Source: JBFKQC01 sp041627895 (GTDB taxonomy: Bacteria; Pseudomonadota; Alphaproteobacteria; Rhodobacterales; Rhodobacteraceae). Taken from it: a stretch of DNA of 64,000 bases. The stretch is from contig JBFKQC010000001.1 of NCBI GenBank assembly GCA_041627895.1, forward strand, positions 1 through 64,000. The letters are read 5' to 3'. This document shows positions 7,459 to 17,017 of the stretch, piece by piece. Under the pieces are notes generated by a model. The model did not search any database. It saw only the letters and a program-made list of their open reading frames with translations, and had not been told where the DNA came from. Both the position numbers and the translations under genes were made by a program. The stretch's first letter is position 1, and every line of letters starts with the position of its first letter.

Positions 7459-9714
7459 TCACCGCCGTCTGCGGCTGACCTTTCGCCGGGTCTTCTCGGC
7501 CTTGCGCCCGGCCTTCGCGGCCTTCCGCCGCGCCGGCGCCCCGCGCGCGCCCGCAGACCCGCGCGGCAGCGGTTTGCCGCCGACCTCGATGAGTTCCAGC
7601 ATCAGCCCGCCGGTCATCGGCACCGCTTCGGCCAGGCGCACCGTCACCTCTTGCCCGACGCTCAGCTCCAGCCCGCTGTCGGCGCCCATCAGCGTCTGCG
7701 CCTTCGCGTCGTAGTGGAAGAACTCGCGCCCGATGCCGCGCACCGGCACCAGCCCGTCGGCGCCGGTCTCGTCGAGCTTGACGAAGGCGCCGAAGCGCTG
7801 GATGCCGCTGATCCGGCCCGCGAACTCGTTGCCGACGCGCTCGCTGAGATAGGCGGCGAGGTAGCGGTCTGTGGTGTCGCGCTCGGCCAGCATCGAGCGG
7901 CGCTCGGTCTCGCTAATGTGCTCGGCGGTGGCCTCGAGCCGCTCGATATCGTCCACCGACAACCCGTCGCCGCCCCAGCCGTGCCCGGTGATCAGCGCGC
8001 GGTGCACGACCAGGTCGGCATAGCGCCGGATCGGCGAGGTGAAATGCGCATAGGCCTTCAGCGCCAGCCCGAAATGGCCGAAGTTTTCCGGGTGGTAATA
8101 CGCCTGCTGCATCGAGCGCAGCGTCGAGATGTTGATCAACTCGTCGAACTCGCTGCCCTCGGCCGCCGCCAGCAAGGCGTTCAGGTGCCTGGTCTGCAGG
8201 ACCTGGCCCTTGGCGAGCGTGAACCCGCTGGCCTGCGCCACCTCGCGCAGCGCCTCCAGCCGGGTCGGGTCGGGTTCCTCGTGCACGCGGTACAAGAGCG
8301 GGCGGCGCCGGGCGAACAGCTCTTCCGCGGCGGCCACGTTGGCGAGGATCATGAATTCCTCGATCAGCCGGTGCGCGTCCAGCCGGTCCTTCAGCGCGAC
8401 CGACAGCACCTGGCCCTCGTCCGACAGCACGATCTGGCGCTCGGGCAGGTCCAGGTCCAGCGGCTGGCGCCTTGCCCTTGCATGCCTGGTCGCCTCGTAG
8501 GCGGCGAAGAGCGGCGCGATCACCTCGGCCATCAGCGGCGTGCATCTTTCGTTCGGCGCGCCGTCCTGCGCGGCCTGCACCTCGGTGTAGTTCAGCGAGG
8601 CGGCCGATTTCATCAGGCCGCGCGTGAAGCGGTGGCTCAGCTTGTTGCCCTGCGCATCCAGCTTCATCTCGACCGCGATGCAGGGCCGCGGCACGCCCTC
8701 GTGCAAGCTGCAGAGATCGCCCGACAGCCGGTCCGGCAGCATCGGCACCACGCGGTCGGGGAAATAGGTGGAATTGCCCCGCTTGCGCGCCTCGCGGTCC
8801 AGCGCCGATCCGGGCCGGACATAGGCCGCGACGTCGGCGATGGCGACCCAGACGATGTGCCCGCCGGGGTTCTTCGGGTCGGCGTCGGCGCGGGCGAAAC
8901 AGGCGTCGTCGTGGTCGCGCGCGTCCGAGGGGTCGATGGTGATCAGCGGCAGCGCGCGCAGGTCCTCGCGGGTGCCAAGGCCCATCGGCTTCGCCCGGTC
9001 GGCCTCGGCGATCGCCTCGTCGGGGAACTCGTCGGGAATGCCGTGCTGGTGGATCGCGATCAGCGAGACGGCCTTCGGCGCGGTCGGGTCGCCCAGCCGG
9101 TCGGTGATCCGCCCGGATTGCAGGCCCAGCCGGCTGCGCGGCCCGGCCTGTTCCGCCTCGACCAGTTCGCCGTCCTTGGCGCCGTGGGTCGATCCGGCGG
9201 CGACCCGCCATTCCTTGTCGACGCCCTTGTCGATCGGCACGATCCGCCCGCCCTCGGCGCCCTTGCGGAAGACGCCCAGCACCTTGCGCGGATTGGTGCC
9301 GATGCGCCGGATCAGCCGGGCCTCGTAGGCGTGATCCTCGGCCTTCACCTCGGTCAGCCGTGCGAGGATCCGGTCATCCTCGCCCATCGCCGGATCGCTG
9401 GCACGCGGGATCAGCAGCACCCGCGGCTCGGGCCCCTCGCCATGCCATTCCAGCGGCCGGGCGAACAGATCGCCGTCGGCATTCGGCGCCATCACCTGCA
9501 ACACCGAAACCGGCGGCAGCTTGTCGGGGTCGCGGTAGGTCTTGCGGCGCTTTTCCAGGTGGCCCTCGTCCTCGAGCTCCTTCAGCATCCGCTTCAGGTC
9601 GATCCGGTCGGCACCCTTGATCCCGAACGCCTTGGCGATATCGCGTTTCGACCCTTGCGTCGGGTGCTCGGAAATCCAGGCGAGGATCTGGTCCTTGGTG
9701 GGAAGCGCGCTCAT
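7459..9714 (-). CDS. rnr: Ribonuclease R
   Basis: A 751-residue processive 3'-5' exoribonuclease of the RNB family, active on structured RNA, rRNA and trans-translated messages. The start at 9714 (MSALPTKDQILAWI) opens the winged-helix region; the longer open frame upstream is not family-like. Cold-shock/OB segments follow (about 70-200). The RNB catalytic core has the metal-binding DPSDARDHDDA at residues 261-271. An S1 domain comes near residues 620-705, and a Lys/Arg-rich tail (KAAKAGRKAEKTRRK) ends the protein, as in other RNase R enzymes. It starts 31 bp after the DUF2064 gene and probably shares its transcript. SmpB, a partner in ribosome rescue, is encoded at 25282. Confidence 0.96.
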   Translation of the reverse strand: MSALPTKDQILAWISEHPTQGSKRDIAKAFGIKGADRIDLKRMLKELEDEGHLEKRRKTYRDPDKLPPVSVLQVMAPNADGDLFARPLEWHGEGPEPRVLLIPRASDPAMGEDDRILARLTEVKAEDHAYEARLIRRIGTNPRKVLGVFRKGAEGGRIVPIDKGVDKEWRVAAGSTHGAKDGELVEAEQAGPRSRLGLQSGRITDRLGDPTAPKAVSLIAIHQHGIPDEFPDEAIAEADRAKPMGLGTREDLRALPLITIDPSDARDHDDACFARADADPKNPGGHIVWVAIADVAAYVRPGSALDREARKRGNSTYFPDRVVPMLPDRLSGDLCSLHEGVPRPCIAVEMKLDAQGNKLSHRFTRGLMKSAASLNYTEVQAAQDGAPNERCTPLMAEVIAPLFAAYEATRHARARRQPLDLDLPERQIVLSDEGQVLSVALKDRLDAHRLIEEFMILANVAAAEELFARRRPLLYRVHEEPDPTRLEALREVAQASGFTLAKGQVLQTRHLNALLAAAEGSEFDELINISTLRSMQQAYYHPENFGHFGLALKAYAHFTSPIRRYADLVVHRALITGHGWGGDGLSVDDIERLEATAEHISETERRSMLAERDTTDRYLAAYLSERVGNEFAGRISGIQRFGAFVKLDETGADGLVPVRGIGREFFHYDAKAQTLMGADSGLELSVGQEVTVRLAEAVPMTGGLMLELIEVGGKPLPRGSAGARGAPARRKAAKAGRKAEKTRRKVSRRRR

Positions 9715-9745
9715 GGTCTCGCGGTAGCACGGGGGGCGGGCGGCG

Positions 9746-10330
9746 TCATGCGGAAAGCGCCGCGAGGTCGGCGGCGGTGTCGACGTCGCCAAGCGTGTCG
9801 GTCAGCGCGATGCGGGCGCCGGGCAGCGTGGCGATGCTGTCGGCCAGCGCGTGCCCGGTGGACCAGCGCACGCCCGCAAACAGCGCCGGCGGCGGCGCGG
9901 CGGTGCGCCTCAGCCCGACCAGCCAATAGCCGCCATCGCGCGCCGGGCCGAACACCGCGTCATGGCGTCCGAGCGCGGCGAAGGCGCGGCGGACATGGGC
10001 AGCGCCGAGGCCGGGAATGTCGCCGCCGACGATGATCGCCGGGCCGGGCGGCAGCGCGCGGAACAGCCGCGCCATGCGCGCGCCCAGATCGCCGGGGCCC
10101 TGCGCGATGCGCGGCAGGTGCGCCGGCCAGGCACGGCTGCACAGCGCGCGGTCCGGCGCGACCGCCAGCCAGAGCCGCCAGTGCGGCCGGTCGAGCCGGC
10201 GGACCAGCCGCGCGGTCTGGTGCCGGAACCACCACGCGGCCGCGACCGGACTGATCCCGCGCGCCAGCCGGGTCTTGACCCGCCCCGCGCGCGGTTCCTT
10301 CAGCATCACCACAAGGTGGCGGTCACGCAA
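9746..10330 (-). CDS. DUF2064 / TIGR04282-family glycosyltransferase-like protein
   Basis: A 194-residue GT-A-like nucleotidyl or glycosyl transferase. The N-terminal LVVMLKEPRAGRVKTRLA and the GGDIPGL motif (about residues 101-107) are the family signature, with DGGYWLVGL further on. Members are annotated as arsenosugar-biosynthesis glycosyltransferases, but the substrate is not proven for most and no arsenic genes are seen here. The start is a TTG at 10330 that overlaps the dapE stop by 8 bases. The next in-frame ATG (10306) would cut into the first beta strand, so TTG is preferred. It lies in the dapE-rnr run. Confidence 0.85.
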   Translation of the reverse strand: MRDRHLVVMLKEPRAGRVKTRLARGISPVAAAWWFRHQTARLVRRLDRPHWRLWLAVAPDRALCSRAWPAHLPRIAQGPGDLGARMARLFRALPPGPAIIVGGDIPGLGAAHVRRAFAALGRHDAVFGPARDGGYWLVGLRRTAAPPPALFAGVRWSTGHALADSIATLPGARIALTDTLGDVDTAADLAALSA

Positions 10331-11471
10331 AATAGGCCTCGAGGATGCCGCGGTAGATGCGTTTCAGGTCGTGGATCTGCGCCACCTCGACCCGCTCGTC
10401 GACCTGGTGCATCGTCTTGCCCACCAGTCCGAATTCCACCACCGGGCAATGTGCCCGGACAAACCGCGCGTCCGACGTCCCGCCGCTGGTCGACAGCGCC
10501 GGAGCCACGCCGGACTCGGCCTCGACCACGCGCGCCACCAGGTCCGACAGTGGCCCCGGTGGGGTCAGAAAGCTTTCGCCCGAGACCTTGACGCTCATCG
10601 CGATCTCGATCCCGGTTTCGCCCGCCACCCGGTCGGCCTCGGCGCGCAGCCAGTCGCTGAGGCTGGCCGAGGAATGCGCGTCGTTGAAACGGATGTTGAC
10701 CGTCGCGCGGCAGGCCGACGGGATCACGTTCGAGGCCGGGTTGCCGGTGTCGATCGTGGTGGCGGCCAGCGTCGAGGGATCGAAATACGCGGTGCCCTCG
10801 TCCAGCACATGGCTTGACAGCCGGTCGATCAGCCGGGCGACGGCGGGCACCGGGTTCTTCGCGCGGTGCGGATAGGCGGAATGGCCCTGCACGCCGGTCG
10901 CGGCGAACTGCGCCGTCATCGACCCGCGCCGGCCGATCTTGATCGTGTCGCCCAGCGTCTCGGGGCAAGTCGGCTCGCCCACCAGGCAGACCGACATGCG
11001 CTCGTCCTCCGCCGCCATCCAGTCCAGGATCGCGACCGTGCCGTCGGTCGCGTCGCCCTCTTCGTCGCCGGTGATCGTCAGGATGACCGCGCCGTCGGGC
11101 GGGGTGTCGCGGACGAAATCCATCGCCGCGGCGGCAAAGGCGGCGACGCCGGATTTCATGTCCGTCGCGCCGCGGCCCCAAAGCCAGCCGCCCTTCAGCG
11201 CCGCGCCGAAGGGATCGACGCTCCAGGCGCCGCGGTCGCCCTCGGGCACAACATCGGTATGGCCGTTGAAGCCGAAGCTTTTCGCGTGGCCCTTCGGTCC
11301 CCAGCGCGCGAACAGGTTCGCCACGCCGTTCCGGTCGACCCGCGTGCACGCAAATCCCGCCGCCGCCAGCCTGTCGCCAAGCAGCGCCAGCGCGCCGCCC
11401 TCGGCCGGCGTCACCGAGGGGCAGCGGATCAGGTCCGCGGTCAGGTCCGCCGCGTCGACGTCACGGGCCAT
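10323..11471 (-). CDS. dapE: Succinyl-diaminopimelate desuccinylase
   Basis: A 382-residue M20 metallohydrolase that removes succinate from N-succinyl-LL-diaminopimelate in lysine and cell-wall precursor synthesis. Visible are the zinc-ligand GFNGHTDVVPEGD, GRGATDMKSGVAAF, the catalytic Glu pair in TGDEEGDA, the dimerisation-lid VQGHSAYPHRAKNP segment and the terminal GLVGKTMHQVDERV histidine. The ATG at 11471 fits family starts (MARDVDAADLTADLIRCPSV); the open frame extends upstream but without similarity. The stop overlaps the DUF2064 start. dapD (14522) and dapA (23284) of the same pathway lie in this window as separate units. Confidence 0.97.
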   Translation of the reverse strand: MARDVDAADLTADLIRCPSVTPAEGGALALLGDRLAAAGFACTRVDRNGVANLFARWGPKGHAKSFGFNGHTDVVPEGDRGAWSVDPFGAALKGGWLWGRGATDMKSGVAAFAAAAMDFVRDTPPDGAVILTITGDEEGDATDGTVAILDWMAAEDERMSVCLVGEPTCPETLGDTIKIGRRGSMTAQFAATGVQGHSAYPHRAKNPVPAVARLIDRLSSHVLDEGTAYFDPSTLAATTIDTGNPASNVIPSACRATVNIRFNDAHSSASLSDWLRAEADRVAGETGIEIAMSVKVSGESFLTPPGPLSDLVARVVEAESGVAPALSTSGGTSDARFVRAHCPVVEFGLVGKTMHQVDERVEVAQIHDLKRIYRGILEAYFA

Positions 11472-11589
11472 TGCATCCTCCGTTTCCGCACCATCCCTAG
11501 CCCTTGCGGTTCCACGCCGCAATTCCACAAAATCCGCGGCGATCTGTGGCGAAATCGAAACAATCTGCCGCTGCGTGTTAACAATTGCA

Positions 11590-11619
11590 TTTTCCCCATC
11601 ATTATCAGCCGGATATATC
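11590..11619 (+). promoter_or_regulatory. Possible promoter in AT-rich patch before the Hint-protein unit
   Basis: Within an AT-rich island (about 11570-11640) lie TTTTCC and TATATC separated by 18 bases, a weak sigma-70-like pair facing the small ORF and Hint-domain gene. The island also lies upstream of dapE on the other strand, so it may serve both directions. Confidence 0.3.
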
Positions 11620-11761
11620 GCATAGTTAAGAGCAGAACCGAGGCAGGGCAGCGGCCGCAACGACGGCCCGCACGCGAAGTTGCAATCCACTGTGGCGCGG
11701 CACCGAAAGGGTGCTGCCAGCGGCTTGTGCAGCCCCGACCTCGATGAGGCAGGAGCAGCAG

Positions 11762-11866
11762 ATGGTCGACGGCTGGCGGTTGCCGGTGCGGCGGGGCGGC
11801 ACGGCATATCGGAACGCGGGCGCGGGGCGCGAATTCCCTGCCATGCGCGGGGTCGCCGCCCGGTGA
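11762..11866 (+). CDS. Possible 34-residue leader ORF coupled to the Hint-domain gene
   Basis: An ATG at 11762 follows AGGAG by six bases and opens a 34-codon frame (begins MVDGWRLPVRRGGTAYRN). Its TGA overlaps the GTG start of the next gene as GTGA, the classical coupling arrangement. I do not recognise the peptide. It could be a genuine small protein, a leader controlling the downstream start, or chance. The good Shine-Dalgarno and the overlap are the only support. Confidence 0.45.
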   Translation: MVDGWRLPVRRGGTAYRNAGAGREFPAMRGVAAR

Positions 11867-12930
11867 ACTGGATCGCGATTTCCGACGGCGGCCGCGCGCT
11901 GCGCCGCCCGCCCGCGGCCGCGCCGGGCGCCGCGCCGCTGCTTTCCGTCGGCACGCTGGTGATCGAGACCCGGTTTTCCGCGTTGGCACATCACCGCCAG
12001 GTGCTCGTCTCGCTCAGCCGCGAGGCCGGCTGGCCCCGGCTGTTCCGGCTGAGCCTGCGGGCTCGCGGCGATCTCTATCTCGAGCATCGCCAGGGCGACA
12101 CCGCCGCCTATGCGCTGCTGGATTTCCCCGAGCCCGAGCTTGACGCCACGCTGCGGATCACGCTGGCCTGGCACGCGCCCGAGCGGGTGGGCATGCTGTC
12201 GGTCGAGAACCTCGACACCGGGGCCGGCGCGCAGGAGATGTTCGACGCGCCCTGCCCCTGGCCGATGGACGACCTCGCGGCGCTGTTCCAGGGCAGCGAG
12301 GGGGTGCGGCTGGACCCCGCGATCACCTGCCTTGCCTGTGCCGACACGCTGGTGCCCGTGGGCCTGACCTCGGGATTTGCCGCCGGCACTCTGGTCGGCA
12401 CCGCCGCCGGGCCGCGTCCGGTCGAGACCCTTGCGCCGGGCGACCTGGTGCAGACCTACGATGCCGGGCTGCAACCGGTGCGGCTAGCGGTCGGTCACGA
12501 GGTTCCGGCGCTGGGCCGATTCGCGCCGGTCGAGATGCTGGCGCCGTTCTTCCGGCTGGGCCGCGACCTGACCGTGGCGCCGCAGCACCGGATCCTGATC
12601 GACGGCGCGGATGCGGAATACCTGTTCGGCGCCGATGCCGTTCTGGTGGCCGCGCGCCAGCTTCTGCCGCTGACCGGGGCGGTGCAGCCCCGGACCCCGG
12701 CCACGATGCGCTATGTCCAGGTTCTGCTGGATTCGCATCAGTGCCTGTCGGTCTCGGGCGCCTGGGGCGAAAGTCTGTTCATCGGCGATCTGGCCGACGA
12801 CCCGGTGCGCCACGCGATGTCGGCGCTGGACGCGGTGCCGGCCGACCACCTGCCGCGCCACACCAGGATCGCCAGCCCGCACGTGCGGGGCTACGAGGCC
12901 ATGGTGCTGGTGTCGGAACTGAGCGCCTGA
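11863..12930 (+). CDS. Hint-domain protein lacking the usual nucleophilic cysteine
   Basis: A 355-residue protein. Residues 1-165 form a beta-rich region of unknown fold (begins VNWIAISDGG), and about 170-320 are a Hint_2 (hedgehog/intein) domain. In the usual domain start, CFTPGT, the first residue is the Cys nucleophile; here the matching stretch is GFAAGTLVGTAAGPRPVE, so self-cleavage is unlikely. Block B-like TVAPQHRIL keeps its His, and the late VLLDSHQCLSVSGAWGESLF stretch is typical. The GTG start at 11863 is supported by the GTGA overlap with a short upstream frame. Such proteins are common in Rhodobacteraceae; their function is not established. Confidence 0.82.
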   Translation: MNWIAISDGGRALRRPPAAAPGAAPLLSVGTLVIETRFSALAHHRQVLVSLSREAGWPRLFRLSLRARGDLYLEHRQGDTAAYALLDFPEPELDATLRITLAWHAPERVGMLSVENLDTGAGAQEMFDAPCPWPMDDLAALFQGSEGVRLDPAITCLACADTLVPVGLTSGFAAGTLVGTAAGPRPVETLAPGDLVQTYDAGLQPVRLAVGHEVPALGRFAPVEMLAPFFRLGRDLTVAPQHRILIDGADAEYLFGADAVLVAARQLLPLTGAVQPRTPATMRYVQVLLDSHQCLSVSGAWGESLFIGDLADDPVRHAMSALDAVPADHLPRHTRIASPHVRGYEAMVLVSELSA

Positions 12931-12934
12931 GGCG

Positions 12935-13255
12935 TCAGTCGTCGTAAAACGGGGTCATCTGCGCGACGATCACCGCGTTCTCGTCGAGCGCGCGCCGCAT
13001 CAGGCCGCGTTCCGCGTCGTCGATGTCGTGGCCCTCGGCCAGGCGCTCGTCCAGCGTGCCGTAGCCCGAGACGTCCAGCGGCGCCATGTCGGCCTGTTTC
13101 AGGATCGCGACGGTTTCGCGCACCGCCTCGGCCTCGTCGACGCCGGAGGCATAGCAGACCAGCGCCGCGCCGGTGGCACCCTCGGGCAACCCGTCGCCGT
13201 CCTTGCGGCCGACCTCGACCAGAAGGGTATAGACCGCCTGGCGCGACTTCTTCAT
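12935..13255 (-). CDS. Conserved-looking hypothetical protein, 106 residues
   Basis: A soluble, acidic 106-residue protein without signal peptide or membrane segment. It begins MKKSRQAVYTLLVEVGRKDGD and looks like two alternating alpha/beta units, with strands at YTLLVEV and GAALVCYAS. No catalytic motif is visible. It is convergent with the Hint-domain gene (4 bp between stops). Codon usage matches its neighbours, which favours a real gene. I do not know its function. Confidence 0.75.
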   Translation of the reverse strand: MKKSRQAVYTLLVEVGRKDGDGLPEGATGAALVCYASGVDEAEAVRETVAILKQADMAPLDVSGYGTLDERLAEGHDIDDAERGLMRRALDENAVIVAQMTPFYDD

Positions 13256-13324
13256 CTGCGGGCTCCCGTACCGGATCGCCTGCTCCTAGCCGATCCCGGA
13301 AAGGTGCGAAAGCCGGCTGCGCGC

Positions 13325-14293
13325 CTATTCCAACGAATAGCGCCAGGGCGCGGGCACGAAGCCAAAGCCCTCGCCGGCGCGCTCGATGTGGCCGACCCCG
13401 GGGAACGGGATATGCATCCCGGCAATCAGCAGCCGGTCGGCCGCCACCATGTCGAGCGCGCGCATGCGCGCGGCGGCGGCGGCCTCCTGGTCGACGTCGA
13501 AGGCGATGCTCCAGTCCGGATGCGCCAGCTGCAGCGGTGCGGCATGGACGATGTCGCCCAGGATCAGCATCTGGTCATTGCCCGACGAGATGCGGATCCC
13601 CGTGTGCCCCGGCGTATGGCCCGCCATGTCGAAGGTGCTGATCCCGCCGCCCAGATCGGCGCCGAAGTCGAACAGTTCGGTGCGGTCGTCATAGGGCTTG
13701 GCCGAGGCCATCGCCACGTCCCAGAACATCGTGCCGCCCTCCGGTGCCTGCGCCCGGATCGCATCGTCCAGCCAGAAGGCGTGATCGGCGGAATGGGCGT
13801 GGAGCGTGGCATTCGCAAAGACGGCATTGCCGCCGGTGTCCATCACGCCGCCGATGTGGTCGGGATGCATGTGAGTCAGCACGATCCGGTCCACCATGTC
13901 GGGCGTCACGCCTGCGGCGGCGAGGGTCGGCAGCAGCTTGCCGACGGTCGGGCCGAAATAGTCCCGAGCGCCGGCGTCGACCAGGGTCAGGCTGTCGCCG
14001 GTATTGACCAGATAGGCGTTCACCGCGCCCCGGATGGTCTGGCCTTCCGGCAGGAATTCCCGGCGCTGGATCGCGGCGACTTCTTCCGGGGTGGCCCGGG
14101 GAATCAGCGCGGTGTCGAGTTCGAAATAGCCGTCGCCGATGGCGGTGACCTCGATGTCGCCGACGCGGTAGCGGTGGACGCTGGGCGCCTGCGCGGGCGC
14201 GAAGGGCGCCTTGGCGAACGACGGAGCCGCGCCGAGCCCGGCCAGCCCGGCGAGGACGGCGCGGCGGGAAATCGTTTGGGACGCATTGGACAT
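13325..14293 (-). CDS. Tat-exported MBL-fold metallo-hydrolase
   Basis: A 322-residue metallo-beta-lactamase-fold hydrolase. The N-terminus carries a twin-arginine signal (ISRRAVLAGLAGLGAAPSFA), so it folds in the cytoplasm and acts in the periplasm. The di-zinc motif THMHPDHIGG is at residues 140-149, with a distal His in HTPGHTG and Asp in LGDIVHAA. Overall it resembles the quorum-quenching lactonase-like branch, but substrate cannot be read from sequence; other hydrolases of this fold share these motifs. It stands alone between two short gaps. Confidence 0.9.
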   Translation of the reverse strand: MSNASQTISRRAVLAGLAGLGAAPSFAKAPFAPAQAPSVHRYRVGDIEVTAIGDGYFELDTALIPRATPEEVAAIQRREFLPEGQTIRGAVNAYLVNTGDSLTLVDAGARDYFGPTVGKLLPTLAAAGVTPDMVDRIVLTHMHPDHIGGVMDTGGNAVFANATLHAHSADHAFWLDDAIRAQAPEGGTMFWDVAMASAKPYDDRTELFDFGADLGGGISTFDMAGHTPGHTGIRISSGNDQMLILGDIVHAAPLQLAHPDWSIAFDVDQEAAAAARMRALDMVAADRLLIAGMHIPFPGVGHIERAGEGFGFVPAPWRYSLE

Positions 14294-14460
14294 GGCACAA
14301 TCTCCTGTTCGATGAAATCGCTGGTCTGTGCTCGAATCGGGCTTGCCTGCCGGGGCACACTAGCACGCTGCCGACGGTGACAGGCGGCACATGTCCGCGG
14401 GCCGTGGGCGCGGAATGCCCAGACGGCGACGGGGCGGGGCGCTTCGTGCCGTTATTCCGG

Positions 14461-14479
14461 CCCCGGGCAATGCCCGGGG
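14461..14479. terminator. Stem-loop downstream of dapD
   Basis: CCCCGGGC at 14461-14468 pairs perfectly with GCCCGGGG at 14472-14479 around a 3-base loop, 43 bp past the dapD stop. There is no T-run on either strand, so it could be a Rho-assisted end or an mRNA-stabilising hairpin. Confidence 0.4.
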
Positions 14480-14521
14480 TCCCGGTTCATTCGCGACCCG
14501 GCCGGGCTTCGCACCCGGCGG

Positions 14522-15349
<828 letters not shown>

Positions 15350-15457
15350 GGGCGCGCGCTCCACAACGTGACTGGTCTCGGTTGCGCCGTGGCTATAGAG
15401 CGGGGGGACGCGCGGCGCAATGCCGTGTCCCGGGCGAGAAACGAGGGGAGACAAGGC

Positions 15458-16270
15458 ATGAAGGACCACCGCCACGCGCCATTTCCGGACGCGCATGCCG
15501 ATATCGAGACCGCAAAGGTCACGCCGGATACGCCGCAGACCCGCGCGCCGGCCTACCGACTGGCTTTCGATGACGCGGATTTCCTTTGCCGCGACGAGCT
15601 GCGCCCGGTGCGGCTGCAACTGGAATTGCTGAAGCCCGAGCTTCTGCTGGCGGAATACGGCGTCACCTCGACCATCGTCCTGTTCGGCGGGGCGCGGATC
15701 CCCGAACCCGCCAGGAAGGACACCGCGCGGACCAGGACGCTGGCCGATCTCAGCCGGTACTACGAAGAGGCGCGGCGGTTCGCGCGGCTGGTGACCGAGC
15801 GCAGCCTTGGCCAGGACGGGTACGAGGACGTGATCGTCACCGGCGGCGGCCCCGGCGTGATGGAGGCCGGAAACCGCGGCGCGGCCGAGGCGGGCGGCGT
15901 GTCGATCGGGCTGAACATCGTGCTGCCGCACGAGCAGGCGCCGAACGGCTATGTGACGCCCGATCTCTGCTTCAACTTCCACTATTTCGGCATCCGAAAG
16001 ATGCACTTCCTGCTGCGCGCCCGGGCGATCTGCATCTTTCCGGGCGGGTTCGGGACGATGGACGAACTGTTCGAGGCACTGACGCTGATCCAGACCCGGC
16101 GGATGGACCCGGTGCCGTTCCTGCTGTTCGGCGAGGATTTCTGGCGACGGATCATCGACTGGGACGCGCTGGCCGATGCCGGGACGATTTCCGACGACGA
16201 CCTGAAGCTGTTCCGCTTCGTCGAGACCGCGGAAGAGGCGCTGAAGGCGATCGACGGCTGGGGCGGCTAG
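15458..16270 (+). CDS. LOG-family protein (lysine decarboxylase-like / cytokinin phosphoribohydrolase fold)
   Basis: A 270-residue Rossmann-fold protein with the LOG signature: GGGPGVMEAGNRGA at about residues 130-143 and FPGGFGTMDELFEAL about 60 residues later. Proven LOG enzymes release ribose-5-phosphate from cytokinin or purine nucleotides; the old label lysine decarboxylase is not supported. The ATG at 15458 has GAGGGGAG just upstream, which decides against the longer frame from 15368. An extra N-terminal segment of about 60 residues marks the larger bacterial LOG subgroup. Confidence 0.9.
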   Translation: MKDHRHAPFPDAHADIETAKVTPDTPQTRAPAYRLAFDDADFLCRDELRPVRLQLELLKPELLLAEYGVTSTIVLFGGARIPEPARKDTARTRTLADLSRYYEEARRFARLVTERSLGQDGYEDVIVTGGGPGVMEAGNRGAAEAGGVSIGLNIVLPHEQAPNGYVTPDLCFNFHYFGIRKMHFLLRARAICIFPGGFGTMDELFEALTLIQTRRMDPVPFLLFGEDFWRRIIDWDALADAGTISDDDLKLFRFVETAEEALKAIDGWGG

Positions 16271-16279
16271 GCGCCGAAG

Positions 16280-17017
16280 CTAGAGGACCTGCTTGACCAG
16301 CAGCACCGTCGCCGCGGTTCCCGCCAGACCCAGCGCCCAGGGCCTGATGCTGGCGCGGGCCACCCGGCGGGCCAGCGGCTGCGCGGTCAACAGGCCGAGG
16401 AACGCAACCGGCGCCAGCGCGGCCGCCAGCAGGATGTGCCGCATCCCGATCAGCCCCGCCACCGCCAGCGCGGCGATCGACACCACCATGCCCCAGGCGA
16501 AGAACGTGTTCTGCATCGCCGCCGACCGGCGCTGTTCCTCGTGCTGGTAGAGGATCGCCATCGGCGGCGCGCCGACCGCGGTCAGCGTGCCCATGATCCC
16601 GGCCACGGTGCCGGCGGTGAACAGCGTCGCCGGGCGGATCGCGATCCTCAGCCCGACCAGCGACAGCGCGATGGCGGCATAGACCACCGCCGCGACGAGG
16701 ATCGAGAACGCGCCGGGATCGGTGATCCGCACCGCGATCCAGGCGGCAAGCACCGCACCCAGCGTCCGGCCGACGAAGCCCGGCGGAAGCTCGGCCCGCG
16801 CCACCGCCGACCGGTCGACCGACGCCGAGCCGAAGCCCACGACCAGCCCCACCAGAAGGATCGTTGCCGGCAGGAATCCCGGCGCCGCGATCGTCAGGAT
16901 CGGCGTTGCGACCATGCCGAATCCGGCGCCCGCCAGCCGCTGCAGCAGCGTTCCGACAAAGACCGCCAGCACGGCGACCGCCCAGACGCCCCAGCCCAGC
17001 GCCGCGACCTCAGCCAA
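16280..17017 (-). CDS. TauE/SafE-family membrane permease
   Basis: A 245-residue integral membrane protein with seven to eight hydrophobic segments and the two-halves organisation of TauE/SafE (DUF81) permeases, which move sulfite, sulfoacetate or other organic anions. The substrate cannot be inferred here. The start is a TTG at 17017 lying inside the end of the VOC gene (8-base overlap), so translation is probably coupled to it. Convergent with the LOG gene, 9 bp between stops. Confidence 0.85.
   Translation of the reverse strand: MAEVAALGWGVWAVAVLAVFVGTLLQRLAGAGFGMVATPILTIAAPGFLPATILLVGLVVGFGSASVDRSAVARAELPPGFVGRTLGAVLAAWIAVRITDPGAFSILVAAVVYAAIALSLVGLRIAIRPATLFTAGTVAGIMGTLTAVGAPPMAILYQHEEQRRSAAMQNTFFAWGMVVSIAALAVAGLIGMRHILLAAALAPVAFLGLLTAQPLARRVARASIRPWALGLAGTAATVLLVKQVL

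Noticed and set aside
6874..10035. A 1053-codon plus-strand open frame
   Set aside because: It lies antisense across the transglycosylase, rnr and DUF2064 genes. Its translation is His/Arg/Ala-rich without domains, which is usual for the opposite strand of high-GC genes.
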